Assembly (NCBI GenBank): GCA_030407315.1
Contig: JALQPE010001689.1
Span: 62,001-126,000, forward strand
From: Asparagopsis taxiformis
Lineage: Eukaryota; Rhodophyta; Florideophyceae; Bonnemaisoniales; Bonnemaisoniaceae
Direction of reading: 5' to 3'
DNA: 64,000 bases
Part shown: piece by piece, positions 1 to 9,350 of the stretch
Numbering within the stretch: the first letter of the stretch is position 1
Layout: each line of letters opens with the position of its first letter
The notes under the pieces: model-generated
Seen by the model: only the letters and a program-made list of their open reading frames with translations
The model's database searches: none
Told to the model about the DNA's origin: nothing
Program-made: the position numbers and the translations under genes

Positions 1-113
1 TAGACCAGGATGGATGCATCCACTGAAATGATATTTGCTACAACACTGCTGTACTAAGCGTGACATCCTTCAAAGCAATTCTCCTTTTAGCAAACTCCAA
101 TTGCAAGGTCAAG

Positions 114-1640
114 ATGAATCCCGAAACCTCCGTAAGCATCGCCGCATTTTCCGAAATAACGCGTGAGGGCTTTTCGAACATCACTGCAGAGTTGAAAGCC
201 CTGAGTGATAAAATGGATGCCGTCGAGAAGAGCACCATTCAATTACGCGAGACTCTCGGAAATGTCGCCAAGACTGTCTCCATGCTAAACACCGATATGC
301 AGGAGGTCAAGAGCATCGTCGATGGGCTTCTGAGCCAGGGACAAGGACATCCGAAGAAGATCGCCTCCGAGAAGGACAGGGAACGTCTCCGCATTGCGCA
401 GGATGCGGAGAAATCGTTCACGTTCGAAATGGTGTGTGCTGTGCTGTGTGCTGTTGTTCCAACGTACACGAAGGCAATGGTGGATAAGAGGGATAGGCAT
501 TTCAACGGATGCCAGCTAATCAATACGCTGATGTTCGCCAGGCAGAGCAATGAGCGAAAGGATGTGTTCAATAGGACGCTTGCCGGCCGGAACCACATTG
601 AATTGCGCTGCCAAGTTGTGACCTCTTTAATCAAGAATACGTGTCAAAACAATTCTTTCAGAGAGGGAGGAGACCGTTCCAGCTCCAATGGAACGTCGGA
701 AGGTATCGAACGGTGGAGGGCGCGGGGGTATGTGACTACCGGGACCATTGAGGAGACAATTCGCGGAACGGACTCTGCTCGCATGGATGGAATGCATGGG
801 ACGTCCGAGGGAAGTGATGGGGCCGCTCGAAAGCAGAAGCGAAGAAAGGTTGGAGACAATGGGCCGTTGCACAGAAAGGAGGTAGGCATCACTGTGACGA
901 AATCGGCACTCACAGCAGTGACCGGGTTTATGAACAAGTCCAGAGATCATGTGCGAAACCGGTTCATCCGAGATCTTGGATTCGTTCTATACAGTGGGTT
1001 TCAAGGTTCAGTCCGAATGGAGCATCATTTGCACGACGGTGGGCTGGACATTGAGTCAGTTCCAAGTCTGTACTCGGCGCAGAGGAAAATGAATGCAGCG
1101 GAGCGTGCAGCAATGGATGACAAGAATATGAAGATTCTTCGCGACTTCATTGCAGTGCGAAAAGAAATGCTATTCAAAGTCGAGTACGAAGTTCAAATAA
1201 TTGGAGAACCGGACAAGAGGTTTTTGACTAGGAGGATCAATTTAGTAGAGGTTGCACTGAACTTTGCAGTCGCCTACACGCAATGTTCTGATAAGAACAT
1301 GTTCCTGCGACGTTCAGAATACTCCTTGCAATTCATCTACATACTTGCATACGGGTTCCGAACGATTTTGAAATTTCAAAGTGGAACAGAGGTGGAAGGA
1401 GCGCAAATCCGGGAAATCAATGAAGCAGTGAAACTGCTTCTTCCCGGGGAGCGGGTGAGTAGTCGGTTCATGAATGAGGAGGTTTTGACTATATCGCGTG
1501 ATAGATATGAAGAACTGAACGTAGACGATGGGGGGGAATCAGTGCTGGAGGAGAGCTTCAGGTCTATGGAAGAGGACGGAGGAGATGCAGAATATGTGAA
1601 GGTATTCGTCGATGATGAAATCGAGAATGAAGGGGAGTAG
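114..1640 (+). CDS. Transposon companion protein, coiled-coil, TNPA-like role suspected (copy 1)
   Basis: The 508-residue protein starts at the ATG at 114, because the second copy (42959-44485) begins at the same codon and the upstream frame here has no other ATG. Residues about 20-90 form a heptad-rich coiled coil. A basic nuclear-localisation-like run (RKQKRRKV) sits near residue 240, followed by a conserved block with VTKSALTAV and a spaced R..R..LGF pattern shared with 39604-41127 and, more weakly, 54950-56812. The tail is acidic. I recognise no catalytic motif or named family. It lies next to the element's left terminus and converges with the Tudor-like gene. By analogy with TNPA of En/Spm, which binds subterminal repeats, it may bind the element ends; that is inference. 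Confidence 0.85.
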   Translation: MNPETSVSIAAFSEITREGFSNITAELKALSDKMDAVEKSTIQLRETLGNVAKTVSMLNTDMQEVKSIVDGLLSQGQGHPKKIASEKDRERLRIAQDAEKSFTFEMVCAVLCAVVPTYTKAMVDKRDRHFNGCQLINTLMFARQSNERKDVFNRTLAGRNHIELRCQVVTSLIKNTCQNNSFREGGDRSSSNGTSEGIERWRARGYVTTGTIEETIRGTDSARMDGMHGTSEGSDGAARKQKRRKVGDNGPLHRKEVGITVTKSALTAVTGFMNKSRDHVRNRFIRDLGFVLYSGFQGSVRMEHHLHDGGLDIESVPSLYSAQRKMNAAERAAMDDKNMKILRDFIAVRKEMLFKVEYEVQIIGEPDKRFLTRRINLVEVALNFAVAYTQCSDKNMFLRRSEYSLQFIYILAYGFRTILKFQSGTEVEGAQIREINEAVKLLLPGERVSSRFMNEEVLTISRDRYEELNVDDGGESVLEESFRSMEEDGGDAEYVKVFVDDEIENEGE

Positions 1641-1915
1641 TATCGGATGAAACCAGTTTCGGTGTAGTAGACGAAGAATGAAGAAATAAAATTTCTGTTG
1701 AGGTGAATTTTGTAATAGATGGAAGTAGATAGGTGCGAGACATCAGGAAACCAGTCAGACGATAGTGTCAAGTCGAAGGAACAGCGCAGAGACAGGTAGT
1801 GGAATAGTCGAAGTAGGAAGGGGCGAGGGTATCCGTCTTTACTAGAAATTGATGGCCACAGGAGCTCTAGAATGGAATACCCAGGAACAGGATAACTACG
1901 GATAGGTGTGCTTTA

Positions 1916-3277
1916 TCATTTTTGCTCCGGACTGCAGGTGGCAGGTGGAGGAGAGGGTGGGTGGGTAGTGTCTGAATCCGCATTGAAGCCAAGACGAGAG
2001 ATAGCCTCATAGCCAATGTCTTCAAGCTCCTGGCATATAGTAGTACCACTGAAAATACAGCAAGGTAAGCGTAGATGTAGTGTACCAAACGTCTCTGCGG
2101 TTGATAGAGGCTGGAAAGTGCTGTAACAAGCTCGGCGCTGAATACGTCTCCACAGTAACGAAAACGTTGCTCCATAAGTAACAGTAGCCTTATCACGTAG
2201 GTGGAAAGAGTCCACGATGCTAGACTGTGATAGTTGGCTAAGACATAGGGGATGTAAAAATGTATTGTTGACATGGTCAAACTCGTAGGAGTCTCTGCAA
2301 AGAACTGTCATACGTTGGTCTGGGCTGGACAGGACGTAAGCAGATGAGCCGACGAGAAATGCGGAAGAAGGAGCATCATGAGAGCAGTCAACGTCGACTA
2401 GATTTCCTAAAATTCGGACAATCGATGAGCTGCCTCCATCGCGTTCCGCCCTGCTCTTCACCAATATTTTCTGGAACCCGTGTTGCGAGGTACCTATGGA
2501 GTCACATAGTGCCTGAAAGGTGGGGAAAATGATGGAAAGATCCGACTCATTTCCAGAGGGAAAGGTGATGTCCTCAAAGGACGGCAGGAAGAGAACATCA
2601 CGATTCTCTTTCGCCTTGCATTGAATGGCAATAGTGCGGAATTGAGCAAGGGAGCAGTCAGCCTGTACTCTGATTTCTTCTTGCGATGTTTGTCGCATTC
2701 CCCTGGAGTGCTCGGATTTTGTCATCCGGAGGGAGAGGGGCTTGTCCGTGTACACACCAAGCTTCTGAAACAGAATGCTACATACAGTCAGAGCAGAGGA
2801 GGTCATGGAGCTGTTGGAATCGAATGGAGGGGGAAGAGGATGTTTGGCAGCTGACTCCAGCTTTTCCAATCTTGCCAGCATTTCTGCTATGGTCTTCTTC
2901 ATTTGATCCGCAGTGCAATCTTGAAGGATGCCGCGGTGGCGGTGGCGAGTGTGGTCAATGCCGTAGTCCGGGTCTCTCTCTGCTGGGGATGCAGGTGAGT
3001 CCATACTGCGAAGCTCACCACTTCGCCACGGGAGAACCCTTCCGGAATCCTTGTCGACGAGCTCGTTACGATCTGAAATCTTGACTTGAGAAAGGGTAGA
3101 GTCGAAACCATATTCAGCTTTGTATTCGAGCAATGCATGGAGGAATGGGTCTGTTTCGGTCTTGACCTGAGTAATTTCCTTGACGATTGCAGACCACCAC
3201 ACAATTTTTCGTTTCCTCCCAAACGGCCGAAGTTCCCATTGAACTTCTATAACGTCGTTTGGAGCGAGAGGAAGCAT
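1916..3277 (-). CDS. Tudor-like domain protein with coiled coil, transposon-borne
   Basis: A 453-residue ORF from the ATG at 3277. The first 75 residues resemble a Tudor/Agenet-type barrel: a V.V.W strand, then VWWSAIVKEI, then a long loop and a strand ending in QVKISDR. Such barrels commonly read methylated lysine or arginine, but I cannot assign the aromatic cage. A short coiled coil follows at about 128-142, and the rest is an unrecognised globular region that includes the block PCCIFSGTTICQEL. A decayed homologue lies at 38370-38991 (+) beside another companion gene, again convergent with it, so the pair is a conserved part of this transposon family. In the 42053 element only its last codons survive, cut by an insertion at 44856. 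The ATG is about 510 bp from the divergent methyltransferase gene, suggesting a shared promoter region. Confidence 0.75.
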   Translation of the reverse strand: MLPLAPNDVIEVQWELRPFGRKRKIVWWSAIVKEITQVKTETDPFLHALLEYKAEYGFDSTLSQVKISDRNELVDKDSGRVLPWRSGELRSMDSPASPAERDPDYGIDHTRHRHRGILQDCTADQMKKTIAEMLARLEKLESAAKHPLPPPFDSNSSMTSSALTVCSILFQKLGVYTDKPLSLRMTKSEHSRGMRQTSQEEIRVQADCSLAQFRTIAIQCKAKENRDVLFLPSFEDITFPSGNESDLSIIFPTFQALCDSIGTSQHGFQKILVKSRAERDGGSSSIVRILGNLVDVDCSHDAPSSAFLVGSSAYVLSSPDQRMTVLCRDSYEFDHVNNTFLHPLCLSQLSQSSIVDSFHLRDKATVTYGATFSLLWRRIQRRACYSTFQPLSTAETFGTLHLRLPCCIFSGTTICQELEDIGYEAISRLGFNADSDTTHPPSPPPATCSPEQK

Positions 3278-3790
3278 GTTGGGATAGCTATGGGATAGAA
3301 TTGTTGTATTAGTGAAAGCCTAACCGTTACCTTCTGCTAAAGAGTAGTATATACTAGGAGGATTGGAAAGGTCCAGAAGAGATGTTTAGGTGGTGTAGAA
3401 ATAGAATGGACAATTGACAAAATTGACACGTCAGTGTGGATGATGTCTGCCATGAACTGATTGCAGCATAAAATTTGATGTGAATAATCGTTCTAGAAGT
3501 GAATGTCGGATGCATACGATTGGACTACAAAGATACGCTTAGAGATGTTACGGGGCCCAATAAATTGCATGGAAAAATATTTTGAGTATTACTTTAGTAT
3601 TACATTGATTATTGAGCTAACAGTCGATGTAGTTATCTTGTAAAGGTTCGGACAGGGGTGGAAAGGAAACAGCCACCGAAGTGCTACCACTCGCTGACAC
3701 TTTGTTTTAAACAACCAACTTCTGCTTTGCGCCACCCTGGTCAAGCAGCAACCAACTATCCCTTTCTTAAAAACTCTACCTTTGTTCGCC
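3278..3790. promoter_or_regulatory. Divergent intergenic region, probable shared promoter
   Basis: This 513-bp gap separates two outward-facing starts, the Tudor-like gene (-) and the methyltransferase fusion (+). The + start sits in a strong GCCATGG context. No clear TATA box or palindrome array is visible. Promoter function is inferred from the head-to-head arrangement only. Confidence 0.4.
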
Positions 3791-6700
3791 ATGGAAGGAA
3801 CGTTCCACAATCACGGTGAAAAGCACGACGGATGGGTGTTCATCGACCCCAATCAAGTCAGCAAATTCGTATCGATTCGCGATGTTGATGCAAGTCATGT
3901 GGAAGCGCTCATGGAGAGCATTCGCAACAGCGGTTATGACACAGCTCATCCCGTGACTGGCAGGTTTCGAGAAGGCGTTCTGGAGATATTGGATGGAGCG
4001 CACCGCTGCATGGCAATTGTACGTGGAATGGAGAAGGGCGTCTTTCCTCCTGGCGTTACGATTCCTATGCGAGAAGAGTCTATCGTGGCGGACACCAACA
4101 GCAGTACTGCTGTTGTGCTGGACCGTGTGAGAGCGACGACATCCAACGACATTGCAGGCCTGCAAAGGCGCATGATGTTTGTTGAGTATCTGATGATCGC
4201 CGTTGATCTCAGAGACGAGTACTGGGTCCAAAAAGGAAAGGACAAGTACGCTCATATTTCGTCTGTGAGGATGGCCGATGTGTTGGGCTGGATCAAGTCC
4301 TGCGATCCAAGCGGCCAAATTGCTTCAAGCCTGAGTGGTAAACCGCAGTACAGCTCATGCATGTCTATCCTGGCTGTGCTTCGGCCGTATCACCGAGCAG
4401 AAGATTCGAGTGCGATTGATTTGCGTCTGTGGCAAATGTTTTGTCATGCATGGGGACTCAATGCAGAGATGGGTGATTCTCCGAGGATGGTTGAGTTTCC
4501 GAAACAGGTGGGGGTGACTAGTTCTCGTGCCGTCGAAATGTTTGGCAAGACACCCCGCGGAGAATTGTCCTCTCCACTGAACCGCGAACTGCTTTCGAGC
4601 AGGTACTTTCTAGACGGCGCTACATCCGACATGCAAGATTCTTTGCAGGCTAGCCAGAAGCGGTTCAGGAGGCTGATGGTTATGATGTGCCAGTGTATCT
4701 TGGCTATTCGCAGTAAGGAGATGGGCAGTGCGCCATCTAGGCGGGCCAGAGCCACATCCGGGGCCATTGGTGGTGGTGGAATGGTTGGAATTGCAACATC
4801 CAGTGCGCAAGCCAACCAGCTTGGATTTGTTGTCGACCGTGTGTTAGCTGCGTGGGATACCGGGGCAAGAGTGTTGGGGTATGAGGATGTTGAATCGATG
4901 TGCTGGCCGTTCATGGTATTCGATCCTGCGAGCCTTTGCTTCAGGTCACTCCCGAATCGGTCTGATGGCTGCGCGGTCGAGGAGCATCGGAAAAACCTGA
5001 CCATTGTCCCGAAAACTGTAGACAGTGAAAACGGGTTCTGTGCCGACCTTCCAGTGGCTGTGGATGCAAGGCTGCGATCATTGACAAGCGCCTTCCTGCT
5101 GTCGATACGCCAATGTGTCACTGAGGTGAATGTGTTCGCCGAGCGTGGTCAGCTGATGCAGAGACTTCGAGCCTTGCTTTTCGACACTCCTGACAAGTTC
5201 GGATTGAACTCGTTCATGCGAGCCAAGTTGAACACGTCTCATGCCCTGGATGGTCAGAGGAGGCTGAAGGCTTGGTTATTGCGAACCCGAGAGCAACGAA
5301 AGCTTCCTCTGACCATGGATGAGTTGCACAGTCTTGAGGATACGCCCGAGCCTGGCATCCTTGAAGGTGCACCTGCGCAGATGGAAATATCCGCAGCAGT
5401 GCCAAACAATGGCAGCGAGGATATAGAAGAGGATAGTCTGGAGCCACAGAGGAAGAAGGCTAGGCTGGAGCGCGGTGGTGGAGAGGACGATAATGCGGCG
5501 GTTGCTAGCGAAACAGCAACAAGAGAAGGTGCGGCCGAGGATGACGCTATGGAGGTTGACACTGTATCGCCTACAGAAGCACCGCTCGTTGACGTCGGAA
5601 AGGAATCCAAGCCGGAATATGTCACCAAGCTGGAAGCTGTGATGGGGCGTTACATTCACACTGTGAATTGTGACGCCACTGATGTAGCCAAAGAGGTGGA
5701 GGACAAAATTAGTTTCCTGGAAGATGGCGTGTTGGAGGACAGTGTTCAGCTTGTGCTCACTGATCCTCCATTCAACACGAGGCGGGAAGGCGGCAGAGAA
5801 AACTCGGAGTACGATATTCTGGAGCCGGAAGAGTTGGCGAGTGTTGCGTGTGAAATAGTTCGAGTTCTTCGGCCTGGCGGTCATGCTCTAATCTATTCCA
5901 GCGTGCGCCAACTCGTGGCATGGATGGATGCAATCAGAAATGCCGAGCCTGGCAAGATGATTGTGGACAGTGTTCCAGTCGTGCTATCTCGCCGACCACA
6001 CAGCTTTACGTCCAATCCATCGACGAAAACGTGCACACTGCATAATATGCACGATTTCGTTATCCATGCGTATAAGCGGGGGAAGGGTATGGCTGCATAC
6101 GATATGGTGGATTACAGGTTGCACAATCCGGACATATCGAGGCACCCTGGGTTCACCAACGCGATTGACAACGTTCCGAGGTTGTCGGCTGGTGAAGCTC
6201 AATACGATGGGCAGAACAACCGACTGCGCCATGAGCAGAAGGCGTTGACCACTCTTCGTGAGCTTCTGGAACGATTTTCGAAGCAGAACGATATCGTGAT
6301 GGATTTCTTCTCGGGAACATACAGCACAGCCATAGCGTGTATGACGTTGAGGGATGGTACGTATCGTCGGTTCATTGGGTGTGAGAAGGAAAAAAGGTGC
6401 CACGATGCATCGCAGGAGTGGATACTGCATGCTTTCGTCAGTGAGGTGAAAGCCGGGCGATATGGGGGGATCTTGCAGCGTGAGGTGGAGAGTATTCTTG
6501 GGGACGAGTCGGTACCGGTCACAGGAAAAGCTCCAAGGCTTCGTCAGAAGCACATCTCAGATGCACCAGAAGGTTTACCTGCTGTGACAGCATTGCCGAA
6601 CCATCTGCTTGTGTTCGTTGCGTCAATGAAGAAGGACGGTTCTATGCTTCACAGATTGAGCGGGGTGCCTATGGACCAGTGGCCGGCCGAGGACATGCAC

Positions 6701-7258
6701 TCGTTTTGGAGCATAGACCCGGACGCGATTCTGGCTGCTGATGCCGCATTCTACGGTGTCTATGTTTCGCAATCGGAGGTAAGAGGTGGTGGGTTTGGCG
6801 TATTCGCGGCGAAGAAACTGAAGAAGGGGACGGTCATTGGCTGGTACAACGGGACGATTTTCTATGCGAAGATTCGAGACTCGGAACCGCAGAGATCAGT
6901 GATGTACGGCCCGGAAGGATTTGGGTGCACAGGACAGAGGTTCCAGGACTACAACATGGAATTGGAAACCACGTACATAGGGAGGGGTGCACCTGTTCGG
7001 AAGGTCTGGCTCGTTCCAGCGGTCTATAATTGTACCAGCTACCTCAATGATTGTCGGGTCATTGACGGAACGGAGAAAGCGACCGAGGTGAGTCGAACAC
7101 AGTCAGCCGAGTTTCGACAAGGCGATGCCATAGACAAACCGGACTTTGCTTCGAATATCAAGAATCCCCATGCTGTCAAGGTCGTTCTGACCAGAGACGT
7201 TGAAGCTGATGAGGAGATATTTGCTGACTATGGTAGAAAATATTGGCCAGCTAACTGA
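3791..7258 (+). CDS. ParB-like domain / beta-class DNA amino-methyltransferase / SET domain fusion
   Basis: 1155 residues from the ATG at 3791 (GCCATGG). Residues about 20-95 form a ParB/Srx-like domain with DGAHR at 68-72. A helical region follows, then an acidic linker with a basic QRKKAR stretch near 550. The methyltransferase has motif IV DPPF at 658-661 before motif I (DFFSGTYSTA, from 838), preceded by a RHEQKALTTL block. The order IV then I is that of beta-class bacterial-type N6-adenine/N4-cytosine enzymes, not MT-A70. Residues about 990-1150 are a SET domain: GGGFGVFA at 999, WYNGTIFY, SYLNDC in place of the usual N-H-x-C, and EIFADYG near 1146. It may methylate element DNA and a chromatin lysine. 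Either activity could be lost, since the SET N-H-C site is atypical and motif I has DFF for the usual DPF. Modification type is not determinable from sequence. Confidence 0.88.
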   Translation: MEGTFHNHGEKHDGWVFIDPNQVSKFVSIRDVDASHVEALMESIRNSGYDTAHPVTGRFREGVLEILDGAHRCMAIVRGMEKGVFPPGVTIPMREESIVADTNSSTAVVLDRVRATTSNDIAGLQRRMMFVEYLMIAVDLRDEYWVQKGKDKYAHISSVRMADVLGWIKSCDPSGQIASSLSGKPQYSSCMSILAVLRPYHRAEDSSAIDLRLWQMFCHAWGLNAEMGDSPRMVEFPKQVGVTSSRAVEMFGKTPRGELSSPLNRELLSSRYFLDGATSDMQDSLQASQKRFRRLMVMMCQCILAIRSKEMGSAPSRRARATSGAIGGGGMVGIATSSAQANQLGFVVDRVLAAWDTGARVLGYEDVESMCWPFMVFDPASLCFRSLPNRSDGCAVEEHRKNLTIVPKTVDSENGFCADLPVAVDARLRSLTSAFLLSIRQCVTEVNVFAERGQLMQRLRALLFDTPDKFGLNSFMRAKLNTSHALDGQRRLKAWLLRTREQRKLPLTMDELHSLEDTPEPGILEGAPAQMEISAAVPNNGSEDIEEDSLEPQRKKARLERGGGEDDNAAVASETATREGAAEDDAMEVDTVSPTEAPLVDVGKESKPEYVTKLEAVMGRYIHTVNCDATDVAKEVEDKISFLEDGVLEDSVQLVLTDPPFNTRREGGRENSEYDILEPEELASVACEIVRVLRPGGHALIYSSVRQLVAWMDAIRNAEPGKMIVDSVPVVLSRRPHSFTSNPSTKTCTLHNMHDFVIHAYKRGKGMAAYDMVDYRLHNPDISRHPGFTNAIDNVPRLSAGEAQYDGQNNRLRHEQKALTTLRELLERFSKQNDIVMDFFSGTYSTAIACMTLRDGTYRRFIGCEKEKRCHDASQEWILHAFVSEVKAGRYGGILQREVESILGDESVPVTGKAPRLRQKHISDAPEGLPAVTALPNHLLVFVASMKKDGSMLHRLSGVPMDQWPAEDMHSFWSIDPDAILAADAAFYGVYVSQSEVRGGGFGVFAAKKLKKGTVIGWYNGTIFYAKIRDSEPQRSVMYGPEGFGCTGQRFQDYNMELETTYIGRGAPVRKVWLVPAVYNCTSYLNDCRVIDGTEKATEVSRTQSAEFRQGDAIDKPDFASNIKNPHAVKVVLTRDVEADEEIFADYGRKYWPAN

Positions 7259-7540
7259 GCTACTTTGATAGATTTGAGTAAACACGCATTGACAGAGACA
7301 ATAGACTGTGCATCATCTTCCAAGAGCGCTAGATATTATAGACTACACTACAACAATCGTGACATGACTGCAGGAAGGCATCTGCGGCCTGGAGTGCAAA
7401 CTATCCACTTTTCAACTGCTATACCTATGGATACGAAAGGGAGAGAAACTAGAAAGATGTGAGTGCGAAATTGTGTAGCAACGCAGCATGTAGAACACCA
7501 GTAACAGAGCGATGTAGGAGAAGCAGTCACCCCATTACAG
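7259..7540. other. 3' flank of methyltransferase gene, no gene seen
   Basis: About 280 bp between the stop codon and the first palindrome array. It holds short open frames only and no recognisable RNA gene. Confidence 0.5.
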
Positions 7541-7995
7541 TGCGGGCCGTTTACCGGGGATGCTGACAGCAAAGTCATCGTTACGATGACTTTGCTGTAA
7601 GAAAACAAATCATTACAGCAGCCATGATTTCTTTACCGGGTAAAAAAATTGTGGCCGCTGTAATGAAACGTTTTCTTACAGCAAAGTCATCGTAACGATG
7701 ACTTTGCTGTAAGAAAGCAAAACATTACAGCGGCCACAATTTTTTACCCGGTAAAATTTCTTGCTGATTTTTTACCCGGTAAAAAATTCTTTGGCCACTG
7801 CAAGGAAACGGTTCCTTACAGCAAAGTCATCGTTACGATGACTTTGCTGTAAGAAAACGTTTCATTACAGCGGCCACAATTTTTTTACCCGGTAAAGAAA
7901 TCGTGGCTGCTGTAATGATTTGTTTTCTTACAGCAAAGTCATCGTAACGATGACTTTGCTGTAAGGAACCCTGGTAAACGGCTTCAGCTGTAAGC
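7541..7995. repeat. Palindrome array 1 (four 31-bp palindromes)
   Basis: Four copies of a perfect 31-bp palindrome at 7567-7597, 7679-7709, 7819-7849 and 7931-7961. Each arm is CAGCAAAGTCATCGT around one central T or A, flanked by TTA/TAA. Between them lie a second palindrome, TTTACCCGGTAAA, and the motif CATTACAGCGGCCAC. The whole array is bounded by inverted copies of a TTTACC/GGTAAA block. Function unknown; candidate protein-binding or foldback site. Confidence 0.9.
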
Positions 7996-8073
7996 AGCAG
8001 GGAGTTTCGTCCTTCTCCCTTCTTGGTAAAGGTACCTTTACCAAGATGGGAGAAGGACGAAACTCCCTGCTGT
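7996..8073. repeat. 78-bp near-perfect foldback
   Basis: An inverted repeat with arms of about 38 bp, one mismatch, centred on GGTAAAGGTACCTTTACC. The related boundary at about 8880 has only one arm, so this looks like a local inverted duplication at the array edge. Confidence 0.85.
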
Positions 8074-8525
8074 CTCACATGAGAAGCGAAGTGTGAAGTA
8101 GGGAACATCACGGGAGGATGGTTTGGACGGCTGTTGGTCGCAAAATCTACTCCTTGTGCCGTGAGCCACAGCGACCATATGGTACCTGTGCCTCACGGCA
8201 TAAAATATATATTCAACCCGCCCGGGCGGGAACCGGCGCCGGTTCCGGTGCACTATAGTCGTCAATAAGTAGGACTCTAGCTACTCACTATACAACTATA
8301 ATCGTAAGGTAGGATAGCCTAAGATCGTAGTACGGAAGAGACGGATGGGAGGGTGTGTGTAGAGGAAAATTAAGGCGGCAGTACGAGTAGCCTATCGTGG
8401 TAATAGACGAGTATTTCATTGCGAGAGGGGGCGTGAGGGGGGAAACGAAAGGCGTCAGTCGTCACCAGAGAGGCTGGGATGCTGAAGGCGGAGTAGAGAA
8501 ATGGGGGAGAGGGTGAAGCCAGACT
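8074..8525. other. Inter-array spacer, no gene
   Basis: Spacer of about 450 bp between arrays 1 and 2. It contains CCCGCCCGGGCGGG-like and GGCGCC palindromes near 8220. Related spacers, partly inverted, occur at 13531-14069, 26186-26434 and 26651-27339. No coding potential is seen. Confidence 0.5.
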
Positions 8526-8875
8526 GCTTACAGCTTTGGCAGTTCCGGCGGGGTGCTGACAGCAAAGTCATCGTTACGATGACTTTGCTGTAAGAAAACA
8601 AATCATTACAGCAGCCATGATTTCTTTACCGGGTAAAAAAATTGTGGCCGCTGTAATGAAACGTTTTCTTACAGCAAAGTCATCGTAACGATGACTTTGC
8701 TGTAAGAAAGCAAAACATTACAGCGGCCACAATTTTTTACCCGGTAAAATTTCTTGCTGATTTTTTACCCGGTAAAAAATTCTTCGGCCACTGCAAGGAA
8801 ACGGTTCCTTACAGCAAAGTCATCGTTACGATGACTTTGCTGTAAGGAACCCTGGTAAACGGCTTCGGCTGTAAG
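8526..8875. repeat. Palindrome array 2 (three 31-bp palindromes)
   Basis: Copies at 8560-8590, 8672-8702 and 8812-8842 with intervening TTTACCCGGTAAA elements. It resembles array 1 lacking one unit. It lies downstream of the dioxygenase gene at 9351-12997. Confidence 0.9.
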
Positions 8876-9350
8876 CAGCAGGGAGTTTCGTCCTTCTCTC
8901 ATCCTGGTAAAGGTAAGAAGCGAAGTTTGAAGTCGGGTAAATTGCTCAGCAAAGGTCTGTACGGCTGTGAGCAGCTCTCAGGAGTATTTTACCTCACGTG
9001 GTCTCTGTTCAGGTTATACCCTGTATATATATAGGTAGCCTAGTGTAGGTGGGAAGATAGACGAAAATTCTACAAATAATTTATCACAGTGACGGCTCTC
9101 GTAGTCGAAATCTGCGCGTTGTCAAGGGTTGAAACTAGTCTCCCCCTACGGCCTAGCTAGTAAAATCATATAACGTTGTAGACTAATATTAAAAAGTAGC
9201 AAGCAATCTGCTGAGTAGCACTAAACTATGAGATGAAGGACAGATGTATAGATGAGAACTGAAAAATGGGCTAAGGTAACAATGTTGAGATGAGAAAGAC
9301 AGAACTTTATAGCAGGGAACAGTAGTATAGGTTTTAATACTTCTGATATG
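8876..9350. other. Intergenic, no gene seen
   Basis: About 475 bp containing a short TATATATA run near 9025 and AT-rich sequence 3' of the minus-strand dioxygenase gene. No repeat or RNA gene is recognised. Confidence 0.4.

Noticed and set aside
60..113. 18-codon upstream extension of the companion gene
   Set aside because: It would need a GTG start, and the second copy begins at the ATG equivalent to 114 with a frame-changing difference upstream.
7541..8875. Regularly spaced repeats resembling a CRISPR array
   Set aside because: The repeated unit is a full 31-bp palindrome with repetitive, related spacers, no cas genes are present, and the setting is eukaryotic transposon DNA.
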